A stretch of 46,112 nucleotides of DNA, taken from the NCBI GenBank assembly GCA_013153895.1, contig JAADDN010000005.1:1-46112 (forward strand), given 5' to 3'. Under the pieces are notes generated by a model, which saw only the letters and a list, made by a program, of their open reading frames with translations, had not been told where the DNA came from and ran no database searches. The translations under genes and the position numbers were made by a program. This document shows, piece after piece, positions 1 through 8,021 of this stretch; position 1 is the stretch's first letter, and each line of letters begins with the position of its first letter. Source of the stretch: Thermoproteota archaeon (GTDB lineage: Archaea > Thermoproteota > Thermoprotei > Thermoproteales > Thermocladiaceae).

Positions 1-50
1 GTTTGTGGGTTAGTGTTTTTATGTGGGTTTTTTGTGTTTTTGTGTTTAAT

Positions 51-1415
51 ATGCGTGTTGTTGTTAAGTTTGGGGGGTCTCTGCTTAGGGGAGGTAGTGA
101 TTTTCTGAGGATTGGTAGGGAGGTGTGTAGGTTGTTGAGTGAGGGTTTGGAGGTTGTGGTTGTTGTTTCTGCTGTTAAAGGTGTTACTGACATGTTAGAA
201 GTTCTGTCTCGTCCTGTTGATAGGTGGCAGGACATGGTTCTACAGCTCAGAGAGCTTCATGAGAAGATAATTAGGGAGCTTGGTCTCAGCTCTACGCTTG
301 AGAAGGAGGTTATAGCTAAGGTGAACTCTCTCTTTGAGGAGCTTTATAGGACTGTAGAAGCCATAAACGTGTTGAAGGAGACTTCTCCACGCATTAGAGA
401 TCTAGTACTCTCATTTGGTGAGAGACTTAGCGTTATACTTATGTGGGCTGCATTAACTAAGCTTGGCGTAGAATGCATACACTTAACAGGGAGAGAAGCA
501 GGAATAATAACAAACGAGAGATATGGAGAAGCTAAACCAATATACGACCTATCACGAAAAATGGTAAACGAGAACCTACTAAAATACTTGAAGAACGGTA
601 TAACACCAGTAGTAACAGGATTCATAGCTGGAACAATAGATGGAAAGATAACGACCCTAGGAAGAGGAGGAAGCGACTACACAGCAACACTCCTAGCATA
701 TCTAATAGATGCAGACGAAGTCATACTATACACAGACGTACCAGGAATAATGACTGGAGATCCAAAATTCGTGAAAAATGCTAGAGTAGTACCAGAACTA
801 AGCTACGAAGAAGCAATAATGAGCGCACAGCTAGGAGCAAAAAGACTACACCCAAGAACATTCGAGCCCGTGAGAGACACAGACATAAGGACAGTCATAA
901 CATCGATAGGAGCATCAGAGAGAACGATAATACAGAGAGAATTGAAGGATCCTCCACTCAAGATGACAGCAGTAAGCACAGGAGATGTACTACTGAGAGC
1001 AAGAGTACCAGAAGAGACATTCCACGACTTCCTGATGGAGCTATCATTAGGATTATCAAAACTAGGAATAGAAGATGTTAGATATATGACATACTCAGAC
1101 TATGAGTCACAGTTATATATCATAGTTCGAGGAAGAGCACTAGATCACACACTAAAACTAATATCAGGACTACAGTCAAAGAGGCTCATAGAAGAGGCAA
1201 AAATGTATAAGGACATAGCAATAGTATCAGTTATAGGACATGGATCAAGAGATCCATCACTGCTAGCACCATACTTAGAGAAATTGAAAGATACTCCAAC
1301 GCTAGCAACAATACAGATGAAGAACGCGTTCGCAGTAGTAGTACCATCAGACAAGGCAGCAACAGTTATGTATAGATTTCACGAAGAACTACTCAAACAA
1401 TGGGAGAAGAGATAG
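51..1415 (+). CDS. lysC: Aspartate kinase
   Basis: Phosphorylates L-aspartate, the first step to aspartate semialdehyde and on to Lys/Thr/Met. The protein opens with the amino acid kinase signature KFGGSLL at residues 6-12. It later has TLGRGGSDYTA (the substrate/ATP-binding stretch) and TDVPGIMTGDP, then a C-terminal regulatory half of ACT type. About 454 residues is normal for the family. I start at the ATG at 51: the frame stays open upstream but would encode an implausible Trp/Phe/Val-rich leader from G/T-only DNA. It is first in an operon; its stop overlaps tyrA by 16 bases. Third codon positions switch sharply from T/G to A near base 480. The aromatic-pathway neighbours may mean aspartate semialdehyde feeds that pathway, which is inference. 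Family assignment is secure. Confidence 0.95.
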   Translation: MRVVVKFGGSLLRGGSDFLRIGREVCRLLSEGLEVVVVVSAVKGVTDMLEVLSRPVDRWQDMVLQLRELHEKIIRELGLSSTLEKEVIAKVNSLFEELYRTVEAINVLKETSPRIRDLVLSFGERLSVILMWAALTKLGVECIHLTGREAGIITNERYGEAKPIYDLSRKMVNENLLKYLKNGITPVVTGFIAGTIDGKITTLGRGGSDYTATLLAYLIDADEVILYTDVPGIMTGDPKFVKNARVVPELSYEEAIMSAQLGAKRLHPRTFEPVRDTDIRTVITSIGASERTIIQRELKDPPLKMTAVSTGDVLLRARVPEETFHDFLMELSLGLSKLGIEDVRYMTYSDYESQLYIIVRGRALDHTLKLISGLQSKRLIEEAKMYKDIAIVSVIGHGSRDPSLLAPYLEKLKDTPTLATIQMKNAFAVVVPSDKAATVMYRFHEELLKQWEKR

Positions 1416-2476
1416 GAAGAGAACTAGCAGAATTAAGAAGAAAAATAGACGAGATTGATGAAACAATACTCAAATTAATAAAGGAGAGAGCAGAATTAGC
1501 GAAAGAGATAGCGAGAGAGAAGATAGCGAGAGGATTATCAATAATAGATAGAGATAGAGAGGAAACAGTACGAAGAAGATGGTTAGAGAAGGCAGAGAAG
1601 CTTGAGCTTCCTAAAGAAGTTGTAGAACCTGTACTAGAGGCAGTAATGAAATACGCAATAATGATGCAGGTAGCCGAGACAGTAGAAAGAAAGTGGAAAG
1701 ATAGGATAGAGATAACCATAATTGGAGCAGGAGGAATGGGAAAAACAATGTATAGACTATTCACAACATTTGGAATAAGAAGCACAATAATATCAGCGAG
1801 AGAGCTAGCAGAGAAAGATATAGAGATACCACAGGGAAGACTACTCATATTTGCAACACGTCCAGAATTCTTTAAAGAGAGAACATTTCTGAAAGTGTTA
1901 GATAAAGTTAGACCTGGAACAGTAATAATGGATGTATTATCTGTAAAAGAGAGAATGTTCAACATAATAGATGAAGAATGCTTAAAAAGAGACCTAGAGT
2001 ACGTAAGTGCACACCCACTCTTCGGACCAACAATGCTCGTATTTGGAGAAAATATAATACTCATAAAAGGTAGATCTTGTAGAGAAGAGACATTCAACAT
2101 AATACGTAACCTATTCTCAGACATGGGACTACACGTCATAGTTCTCGATAGCGCAGAGACTCATGATAGATACATGGCTATAGTACAGGTACTACATCAC
2201 TTTCATCAGTTATCTCTGATGAGGAGCCTCGAGAAATGTTCTAGAGATGCTGGGATTGATGTAAGAAAATTATGTACTAAGAGTCTCAGAATGACTTTAA
2301 AAGTTCTAGATAGGTTGAGAGATGTTCTGAGAGCTGTAATAGAGATACAACTATATAATAAATATGCACGAGATGTAAGAAGAATAAGCATAGAGAACAT
2401 GATTAAGCTTGCTGAGTGTTTAGAATCCTGTGAGGAGGATATTGATAAAGCTATGAGATGTGTAGAAGTTGAGTGA
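1400..2476 (+). CDS. tyrA: Chorismate mutase-prephenate dehydrogenase fusion (T-protein-like)
   Basis: Bifunctional enzyme converting chorismate to prephenate and then to 4-hydroxyphenylpyruvate for tyrosine synthesis. Residues about 5-90 form an AroQ-type helical chorismate mutase (LRRKIDEIDETILKLIKER). A Rossmann dinucleotide-binding motif follows near residue 105 (ITIIGAGGMGKTM), then SAHPLFGP, typical of prephenate dehydrogenase, and a helical C-terminal half. The length of 358 residues fits a fused enzyme. The start lies inside the end of lysC (16-base overlap), suggesting translational coupling, and the stop overlaps aroE. The matching dehydratase, pheA, is 40 kb away on the other strand. 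The dehydrogenase could also accept arogenate, which sequence alone does not settle. Confidence 0.93.
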   Translation: MGEEIGRELAELRRKIDEIDETILKLIKERAELAKEIAREKIARGLSIIDRDREETVRRRWLEKAEKLELPKEVVEPVLEAVMKYAIMMQVAETVERKWKDRIEITIIGAGGMGKTMYRLFTTFGIRSTIISARELAEKDIEIPQGRLLIFATRPEFFKERTFLKVLDKVRPGTVIMDVLSVKERMFNIIDEECLKRDLEYVSAHPLFGPTMLVFGENIILIKGRSCREETFNIIRNLFSDMGLHVIVLDSAETHDRYMAIVQVLHHFHQLSLMRSLEKCSRDAGIDVRKLCTKSLRMTLKVLDRLRDVLRAVIEIQLYNKYARDVRRISIENMIKLAECLESCEEDIDKAMRCVEVE

Positions 2477-3300
2477 TGCTGCTCTTTGGTCTGCTTGGTA
2501 GAGGTATAGGATACACGTTATCTCCATACATACATAACACGGTCTTCAAGATGTATAACATTGATGCTGAATATCATGTTCTAGACATACCTGAGCACGA
2601 GCTTGATACAAAGATAAGAGAGATCTTTGAGAGGTATGTAGGATTGAACGTTACGATACCATACAAGGTAACGATAATTAAGTACCTAGATGAGCTTACT
2701 AGAGAAGCAGAAGTAGTCGGTGCTGTAAATACTGTAAAGATAGGTGATAGAAAGATAGGACACAATACTGATATAGTGGGAATAGAACTCTCTCTAAAAA
2801 AGAGAAACGTTAACATAAGTGGGAAAAAATGCCTAGTTCTTGGAGCTGGCGGTGCTGCTAGAGCGGCAGTCTACGTATTTTATAAGGAGGGTGCTGAGAA
2901 GATAACAGTCTGTAATAGGACCAGGAGCAGAGCGGAGGAGTTGAAAAAACATTTTGAAAGTTATGGTATAAGTATTGAGTTAGCAGAGTGGGAGAATAGG
3001 AACCAGATTGCGAAACGTTGTGACGTAATCATAAACTGTACTCCAATAGGCACATTAAGTGAGGAGTCTCCACTAGATCCTGAGGTCATAGATAGTAGCA
3101 AGATAGTGATAGATATGGTATATAGACCACGCTATACAAAACTGTTAAGAGACGCTATCAATAGAGGTGCAATAATCATAGATGGTTTAACAATACTGAT
3201 ATATCAGGCACTAGCAGCAGACGAGTTCTGGCTAGGAATAAAACCTAGCGATGAGCTCTTTAACGCTGTAGAGAGAGTACTAGAAGACCTAGCGTGGTAA
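2476..3300 (+). CDS. aroE: Shikimate dehydrogenase
   Basis: Reduces 3-dehydroshikimate to shikimate with NADPH. Visible motifs are YTLSPYIHN (residues 13-21, shikimate binding), NVTIPYK (lysine of the catalytic pair), NTD (the Asp of the pair), GAGGAARAA (nucleotide binding), and a C-terminal ALAADEFWLG segment. The 274-residue length is standard. The ATG at 2476 overlaps the tyrA stop by one base; a GTG at 2473 is an alternative that adds one residue. It is third gene of the lysC-tyrA-aroE operon, with the next gene starting after one base. The other shikimate-pathway genes are absent from this window. Confidence 0.95.
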   Translation: MLLFGLLGRGIGYTLSPYIHNTVFKMYNIDAEYHVLDIPEHELDTKIREIFERYVGLNVTIPYKVTIIKYLDELTREAEVVGAVNTVKIGDRKIGHNTDIVGIELSLKKRNVNISGKKCLVLGAGGAARAAVYVFYKEGAEKITVCNRTRSRAEELKKHFESYGISIELAEWENRNQIAKRCDVIINCTPIGTLSEESPLDPEVIDSSKIVIDMVYRPRYTKLLRDAINRGAIIIDGLTILIYQALAADEFWLGIKPSDELFNAVERVLEDLAW

Positions 3301-3301
3301 C

Positions 3302-3718
3302 ATGTGTAAGCTGATATATAGAACTGAAGGAAATAAAATATGCGGAAGAGTAATCAAGCTAGATTATGTAACACTCCTCGGAGACATAGATCCAGATAAG
3401 GGAGCTCTCAGAGATGGAAGAGAGTTAAAGAATAAGATTCTCATGTACATAGAAGCTACAGGATCAACAGTAGGATCATACATCCTCTATGCACTATCTA
3501 AGAGAGATAAGAGTCCTAGAGCAATACTCTGCGTAGAGATAGACAATTTAACATTAGTAGGATGCGTTCTCGGTGGAATACCTCTAATAAAGATAAGTAG
3601 AGAAGAGTACGATTCTATTAGAGATGGAGCTAACATATGTATCGAATTTGATAACACTGATATAGATGAGTGCCACATAGATCTAGTAGACCTAGATGAG
3701 CGAGAACTTCATACTTAG
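3302..3718 (+). CDS. Aconitase-X small subunit (DUF126), putative phosphomevalonate dehydratase small subunit
   Basis: A 138-residue swivel-domain protein of the DUF126/AcnX small-subunit family. Recognition rests on GSTVGSYILYALSK (about residues 55-68), AILCVEIDNLTLVGCVLGGIPLI in outline, and the family length. In archaea, AcnX large plus small subunits form phosphomevalonate dehydratase of the modified mevalonate pathway to isoprenoid lipids; that is known for the family and inferred here. The large subunit, usually adjacent, is not in this window. The gene starts one base after the aroE stop and overlaps the alcohol dehydrogenase gene by 23 bases, so it is probably co-transcribed with aromatic biosynthesis genes, an unusual setting. 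Confidence 0.8.
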   Translation: MCKLIYRTEGNKICGRVIKLDYVTLLGDIDPDKGALRDGRELKNKILMYIEATGSTVGSYILYALSKRDKSPRAILCVEIDNLTLVGCVLGGIPLIKISREEYDSIRDGANICIEFDNTDIDECHIDLVDLDERELHT

Positions 3719-4853
3719 ATACAGGAACGATATATATTTCGGAACTAACATACTTGAGCAAAGTTTGAAAGAGATAATTAACATGCTTAAATGTAAACGT
3801 GTTCTCATAGTTACTGGCAAGAAAAGTGCAAAAGTATCAGGAGCCTTAGATAGAGTCTTGAAAGTTCTTCAAGAACAGAATATAGAGCATGAGCATGTAG
3901 ATTATGTTCTTCCCAACCCATCACTCAGCATTGCAGAACAAGTATTAGAGAGATGTTACAACTATAGACCTGACACTATTATAGCTATTGGAGGAGGATC
4001 TGTTATAGATACTGCTAAGGTAGTCTCAGCAGCATACTTCTCAAATATGAGAATAATAGACATATTTAGAGGAGAACAACCAAAAGGCAAGATACCTCTC
4101 ATCGCAATAAACTTAACACATGGATCAGGAACAGAAGCTGATAGATATGCTGTAATAACTGACGAAGCTACAAAAATAAAGAAGGGTCTTGCAAGTGAAG
4201 TATTTTACCCAACATACTCCATAGATGATCCTACACTAACATTAACACTACCAAGAAACCAGACAACATATACAAGCATCGATGCACTATATCACTGTCT
4301 AGAATCCTCATCAAGCATAATGTCATCTCCATTCACTAGAACACTAGCTATTGACGCAATGTTTAAAATATTTGAGTACTTACCAAGAGCATACATAGAT
4401 GGATCAGATCTAGAGGCAAGATACTGGCTACTCTACGCATCACTTCTAGGAGGAATATGTATAGATAACTCAAGAACACATATAGTACATGCTGTAGAAC
4501 ATGCTATCAGTGGACTTAGACCAGAGATACCACATGGACTAGGTCTAGCGGTAGTAGGTCCAAAACTTATAGGATTCGTCTACAGTAAAGTCCCAGAGAA
4601 GTTTCTAATTCTTAGAGAATTCATACCAGACCTAAAATTGAGAAGTGAAGAGCATAGAAGAGTAGAGTTCTTTCTAAAGTACATAGCTGAGCAGTATGGT
4701 ATTGAACCTAAATTATCAAGTCTAGGAATAGGTAAGGATGATATAAGAGAGATAGTTAAGTTAACAATTGAAGGTTCACCACATCTTCTTGCATTATGTC
4801 CCTGTAAGGTTACTGAGGATGATCTTGAAAGACTATTATTAGAGCTAGTCTAG
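3696..4853 (+). CDS. Iron-containing alcohol dehydrogenase family protein
   Basis: A 385-residue member of the group III (iron-type) alcohol dehydrogenases, NAD(P)-dependent oxidoreductases that use a divalent metal. Seen: GGGSVIDTAK near residues 97-106 (cofactor loop), THGSGTEADRYAVI, and the metal-ligand pattern: an Asp and His in SIDALYHCLE, and two further His in HAVEHAISG and EIPHGLG. All four ligands appear present, so it is probably active. The substrate is unknown. It overlaps the DUF126 gene by 23 bases and its stop overlaps the stop of the convergent FmdE-domain gene by 4 bases. The superfamily includes 3-dehydroquinate synthase, but the motifs here are of the alcohol dehydrogenase branch. 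Confidence 0.88.
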   Translation: MSENFILRYRNDIYFGTNILEQSLKEIINMLKCKRVLIVTGKKSAKVSGALDRVLKVLQEQNIEHEHVDYVLPNPSLSIAEQVLERCYNYRPDTIIAIGGGSVIDTAKVVSAAYFSNMRIIDIFRGEQPKGKIPLIAINLTHGSGTEADRYAVITDEATKIKKGLASEVFYPTYSIDDPTLTLTLPRNQTTYTSIDALYHCLESSSSIMSSPFTRTLAIDAMFKIFEYLPRAYIDGSDLEARYWLLYASLLGGICIDNSRTHIVHAVEHAISGLRPEIPHGLGLAVVGPKLIGFVYSKVPEKFLILREFIPDLKLRSEEHRRVEFFLKYIAEQYGIEPKLSSLGIGKDDIREIVKLTIEGSPHLLALCPCKVTEDDLERLLLELV

Positions 4854-6193
4854 CTTCTCCTCTTTCTATACATTACTGCCATAACTATGATAATTATTAT
4901 CAATATAATGATTATTCCAAGCTCAATATAGACTAAATATGGTAAGTATGAGGATAATCTAACAGATTTAGATACGCTTGTGATTGTTGAAGTCTTGTTT
5001 ACATGAATTATTCCGAGAGCAACATAAGGATCTACTCCCGCTCTACCAAGCTTGTAGAATAGTGATGGATATCTCCATACATGACCTCTGAAATCTATTA
5101 CTTTAAGAATCTTAACAAAATAGTCAGGATCATTAACATACTTGAGCATGTAGATGTCAGCTATCATTCTAGAGACCCACCATGAAGGACCATGAAAGCT
5201 CGTGTGATACTTCTTCAAGTATATGTGAACTTTAGTCCAATTGAAAGCTAGTACATATGCTGTTCCTGAATCTGTTGAAGGATCATACACTATTACTATA
5301 CCTGCAACATTTCCTCCAAGTATCTTAGAGATCTCATCCTGCTCACTCCAGGGAAGCAGTTTCACGATTATCCTTCTCTTTCCGGGAGATGCATCAAATA
5401 GTTGAACATATACGTCATCTTTACAGTATACTGGAGATGCTATTATGTACACCTTATCTTTAGGAGGTATGAGATTGTGCTCCATTAAGTACTTATACAT
5501 CAAGTATCCTGAAAGTAGACCAGGACAAACATGATTATGTAATTCAGCAGCAAGGAGGAGTAGTGGAGGAGCATTATGAGACCATACTGTTACGAGAGTA
5601 ACTATTGAAAATGCTGCATACTCATTCAAGTTTCTTGTAAGATAATTCCACATCTTTGAAGGTTCTTTAAGTCCTCTCTCAATTATGTAATTAATATCGA
5701 ACTTTAGGATGCTCATCTTAGATATACACTTACTAACTATCATGTGACTAGCTTCAGAAGGCTCGATACTTCCTGAACATAGACTATCGATAATATTTTT
5801 TAGACATTCTCTACTAAACTCAATAAATATGCTCATTTTCGTATCATTATCATATATAAATATCCAGGGTATAGAATATACAGGAGCATGAACAGGAACA
5901 GCATTGTACGGTATCACGAATCCATGAGATGTGAAGTAATATGCTAGTGGATAGAGATCATAACCTTCTACTTCACTATATTTCAAGTTTGTTAACAGTA
6001 GTGCATGATATGTATCTTTAATCTTCAGTTTACTCATTATTGTGGTATATAAGTACTTGCTTGCTTCCTCTAGAGCATTTACTATCTTCCACTTACATTG
6101 AGGAGAGAAGCATAATGCTGAGTTAAGTATTAATGTAGTGAGTACTATCATCGTTATGATTAAGCAATATTTTAATGCTTGTCTCATATTCAT
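4850..6193 (-). CDS. Secreted, membrane-anchored FmdE-domain protein
   Basis: A 447-residue protein with an N-terminal hydrophobic signal segment (about residues 8-28), a long extracytoplasmic region, and a C-terminal transmembrane helix (about 417-441, rich in Ile) followed by basic RKRRS. Near residue 217 it carries ELHNHVCPGLLSGYLM, resembling the FmdE motif HGHxCPGxxxGxxM. FmdE domains are encoded with molybdenum formylmethanofuran dehydrogenase but occur in many non-methanogens with unknown roles. The His/Cys cluster suggests metal binding. The predicted topology puts the domain outside the cell with a C-terminal anchor. An in-frame ATG two codons further in is an alternative start. The gene is single and convergent with the alcohol dehydrogenase gene. 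Its function is unknown. Confidence 0.7.
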   Translation of the reverse strand: MNMRQALKYCLIITMIVLTTLILNSALCFSPQCKWKIVNALEEASKYLYTTIMSKLKIKDTYHALLLTNLKYSEVEGYDLYPLAYYFTSHGFVIPYNAVPVHAPVYSIPWIFIYDNDTKMSIFIEFSRECLKNIIDSLCSGSIEPSEASHMIVSKCISKMSILKFDINYIIERGLKEPSKMWNYLTRNLNEYAAFSIVTLVTVWSHNAPPLLLLAAELHNHVCPGLLSGYLMYKYLMEHNLIPPKDKVYIIASPVYCKDDVYVQLFDASPGKRRIIVKLLPWSEQDEISKILGGNVAGIVIVYDPSTDSGTAYVLAFNWTKVHIYLKKYHTSFHGPSWWVSRMIADIYMLKYVNDPDYFVKILKVIDFRGHVWRYPSLFYKLGRAGVDPYVALGIIHVNKTSTITSVSKSVRLSSYLPYLVYIELGIIIILIIIIIVMAVMYRKRRS

Positions 6194-6278
6194 ATATTAA
6201 GTGTTACGTGATTGGTTAATAAGCATTCTCATGATCGAAGAACATATTTAATAACTGTGAAAGTAGTATAGTAACTAT

Positions 6279-6328
6279 ATGATGAGCCGCGTGCTTCTTG
6301 AGTGATGAAGAGTAGGTAACCCGGCTGA
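6279..6328 (+). ncRNA. C/D box sRNA (2'-O-methylation guide), upstream of radA
   Basis: A 50-base segment with box C ATGATGA (6279-6285), a D'-like TTGA (6298-6301), a three-base spacer, C' ATGAAGA (6305-6311) and box D CTGA (6325-6328). The guide segments are 12 and 13 bases, as in archaeal dual-guide sRNAs that direct fibrillarin to methylate rRNA or tRNA. A TATA-like stretch (CATATTTAATAAC, about 6243-6255) lies about 25 bases before the expected 5' end. The D' box is imperfect. I could not identify targets. Confidence 0.72.
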
Positions 6329-6331
6329 TTA

Positions 6332-6341
6332 TTTTATAAAT
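6332..6341 (+). promoter_or_regulatory. TATA box for radA
   Basis: TTTTATAAAT lies about 40 bases before the radA ATG, placing transcription start near 6363 and leaving a short leader of about 16 bases. It sits immediately downstream of the C/D sRNA. Confidence 0.5.
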
Positions 6342-6378
6342 TGGATATATATTTCATAGACGTGTACTAAATGTAGGT

Positions 6379-7344
6379 ATGGGTGGAAAATCAACATCAG
6401 GATATGATCTAGAGGATGTTGATGGTATTGGACCAAAGACAGCACAGATGTTGCAGTCTCGTGGAATAATATCTGCAAGACATCTAGCACTCTTCACACC
6501 TGAGGAGCTCGTAGATATAACTGACATGACTCCTGATAGAGCAGAGAAGATACTTAGAAATGCTAGAGAACTAGTATTTGGACAGAAGCGTATACTGAAG
6601 GGAAGTGAGCTAGTGAAGACTATGCAGGACATGCCTAGACTAACAACTGGAGTAAAATCTATAGATAAGTTACTAGGTGGTGGACTAGAACCAAAAGCAA
6701 CATACGAGTTCGCTGGAGAATTTGGTACAGGAAAGACACAGCTTTGTCATCAGCTAGCAGTGACAGTACAGTTACCAAGAGATAAGGGTGGTGTAGCAGG
6801 AGCATGCGCATACATAGATACTGAAGAAGCATTCTCACCATCTAGAATAGAAGCGATAGCGAAAAGGTTTGGCCTAGATCCACAGCAGGTTCTAGACAAC
6901 ATATATGTGATGAAGGTAGTGAATGCTGCAGATCTAGAAGATAGAATAAAGTTTGATATAGTTAAGCTAGTAGAACAGTGTAATGTTAAGTTAATAATAA
7001 TAGACTCCATAATAGCACTATATAGAGCAGAATTTAAAGGAAGAGAGAGACTAGCAGAGAGACAGCAGAGACTAAACTACATACTCGACTGGCTAATGAG
7101 AATCGCAAAAGTATATAACATATACATAGTAATGACAAACCAGGTACTAGATGTACCATTAGGATACATAGAAGTTAAGAGACCAGCTGGAGGAAACGTT
7201 CTAGCACACGCAGTAACACATAGACTATTCTTGAAGAAGTCTAGAGATGATGTTAGAGTAATGGAGGTTCTAGATAGTCCTAGACTACCACATAAAGCAA
7301 CAGCAACATTCAGAATAACAGATAAAGGAGTAGAAGATACGTAA
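6379..7344 (+). CDS. radA: DNA repair and recombination protein RadA
   Basis: Archaeal RecA/Rad51 recombinase that forms filaments on single-stranded DNA for homologous recombination. Residues about 8-60 form the N-terminal helix-hairpin-helix domain (VDGIGPKTAQMLQSRG). The ATPase core follows, with Walker A GEFGTGKTQ (about 114-122), Walker B LIIIDS (about 208) and the DNA-binding loop region RLAERQQRLN, then MTNQVLDVP. The 321-residue length is typical of crenarchaeal RadA. The ATG at 6379 matches the family N-terminus. The gene is single and sits between two C/D sRNA genes, one ending 50 bases upstream and one starting 7 bases downstream. Confidence 0.97.
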   Translation: MGGKSTSGYDLEDVDGIGPKTAQMLQSRGIISARHLALFTPEELVDITDMTPDRAEKILRNARELVFGQKRILKGSELVKTMQDMPRLTTGVKSIDKLLGGGLEPKATYEFAGEFGTGKTQLCHQLAVTVQLPRDKGGVAGACAYIDTEEAFSPSRIEAIAKRFGLDPQQVLDNIYVMKVVNAADLEDRIKFDIVKLVEQCNVKLIIIDSIIALYRAEFKGRERLAERQQRLNYILDWLMRIAKVYNIYIVMTNQVLDVPLGYIEVKRPAGGNVLAHAVTHRLFLKKSRDDVRVMEVLDSPRLPHKATATFRITDKGVEDT

Positions 7345-7351
7345 GAGCAAG

Positions 7352-7399
7352 ATGATGAGAGTCCCGTAACAGAATAGTGAAGAAGGTTTCCGGCACTGA
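7352..7399 (+). ncRNA. C/D box sRNA immediately downstream of radA
   Basis: A 48-base segment with box C ATGATGA (7352-7358), an 11-base guide, D' CAGA (7370-7373), a 3-base spacer, C' GTGAAGA (7377-7383), a 12-base guide (7384-7395) and box D CTGA (7396-7399). Spacings are canonical for an archaeal dual-guide methylation sRNA. It starts 7 bases after the radA stop, so it may be processed from the radA transcript or have a promoter inside radA. Targets were not identified. Confidence 0.8.
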
Positions 7400-7528
7400 G
7401 CATATGTGAACACTAAACTCTTAACATAATACAAACGATATACAACATATTTCAACGTTATTATTGGTCATATACTTAGCATTATAGTACACTCAAGTTC
7501 AGATATGGTAGGTAACCATGTAGATAGA

Positions 7529-7537
7529 TCTTAAAAG
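7529..7537 (+). promoter_or_regulatory. TATA box for the gene at 7560
   Basis: TCTTAAAAG is centred 27 bases before the ATG at 7560, predicting a leaderless mRNA. It supports the reality of this otherwise unrecognised gene. The rest of the spacer 7400-7528 shows nothing I recognise. Confidence 0.5.
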
Positions 7538-7559
7538 TCTAGGAAGATAGAGAAAAGCT

Positions 7560-7955
7560 ATGTATGGCGCAGAGATGTCATCATCAGATTTTTGGAGATA
7601 TACGTTCACTAATAATGATCTCTCAACTATACCTGCTGAAAAGTATAGGAATCTGATGGTTGATATTCAGAAACTGCTTGCAGAAGATATGAGTAATAGA
7701 AAGATCTCTGCAAAAATAGATATAACATATTCAAAAGATCTAGGCATGCATGTTCTACATTTCGAAACTGAGGATCAGTTATTAAGCATATACGTTAGAC
7801 CACAAGGTGTTGATATAAGGATAAATAGGGTAGGAATGAAGAGATATCATGACCTAGTAACAAAATTATTCTATCTTCTTCGTAATTACTCGCTAGTGCT
7901 TGCTGAGTCTGTATTTTTTATCAAAGTTAGAGTGAGAAAACTATCTCTAAGTTAA
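7560..7955 (+). CDS. Hypothetical protein, 131 residues
   Basis: I do not recognise this protein. It is soluble, of mixed charge, with predicted alternating helix and strand (for example KISAKIDITYSKDLG then VLHFETEDQLLSIYV) and a basic C-terminal end (KVRVRKLSLS). It has no signal peptide, membrane helix or Cys motif. A TATA box 27 bases upstream of the ATG argues for a real leaderless gene; a second ATG five codons in is an alternative start. It is followed on the same strand by proC, but a TATA-like element lies between them, so co-transcription is uncertain. Confidence 0.6.
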   Translation: MYGAEMSSSDFWRYTFTNNDLSTIPAEKYRNLMVDIQKLLAEDMSNRKISAKIDITYSKDLGMHVLHFETEDQLLSIYVRPQGVDIRINRVGMKRYHDLVTKLFYLLRNYSLVLAESVFFIKVRVRKLSLS

Positions 7956-8021
7956 TGATATAAGTCTACAAGTGGCGTCTTGTCGTTAACTGTTATATAG
8001 GTGCGTATGAGTACATCATGT

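Noticed and set aside
3..50. An upstream extension of aspartate kinase with a Trp/Phe/Val leader.
   Set aside because: The family begins at the ATG at 51. The upstream codons come from G/T-only DNA and do not form a sensible signal peptide.
1393..2139. A 248-codon open frame antisense to tyrA.
   Set aside because: It mirrors a clearly recognised enzyme gene. Its Ser/Leu/Ile-rich translation is what A/G-rich sense codons give on the opposite strand.
3696..4853. The iron-type dehydrogenase as a replacement 3-dehydroquinate synthase in the aromatic operon.
   Set aside because: It has the GGGSVIDTAK cofactor loop and metal ligands of alcohol dehydrogenases, not the dehydroquinate synthase motifs.
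7504..7519. Short dyad ATGGT-AGGTA-ACCAT upstream of the gene at 7560, considered as an operator or RNA element.
   Set aside because: A 5-bp stem is expected often by chance in 46 kb, and it lies upstream of the TATA box with no repeat elsewhere.
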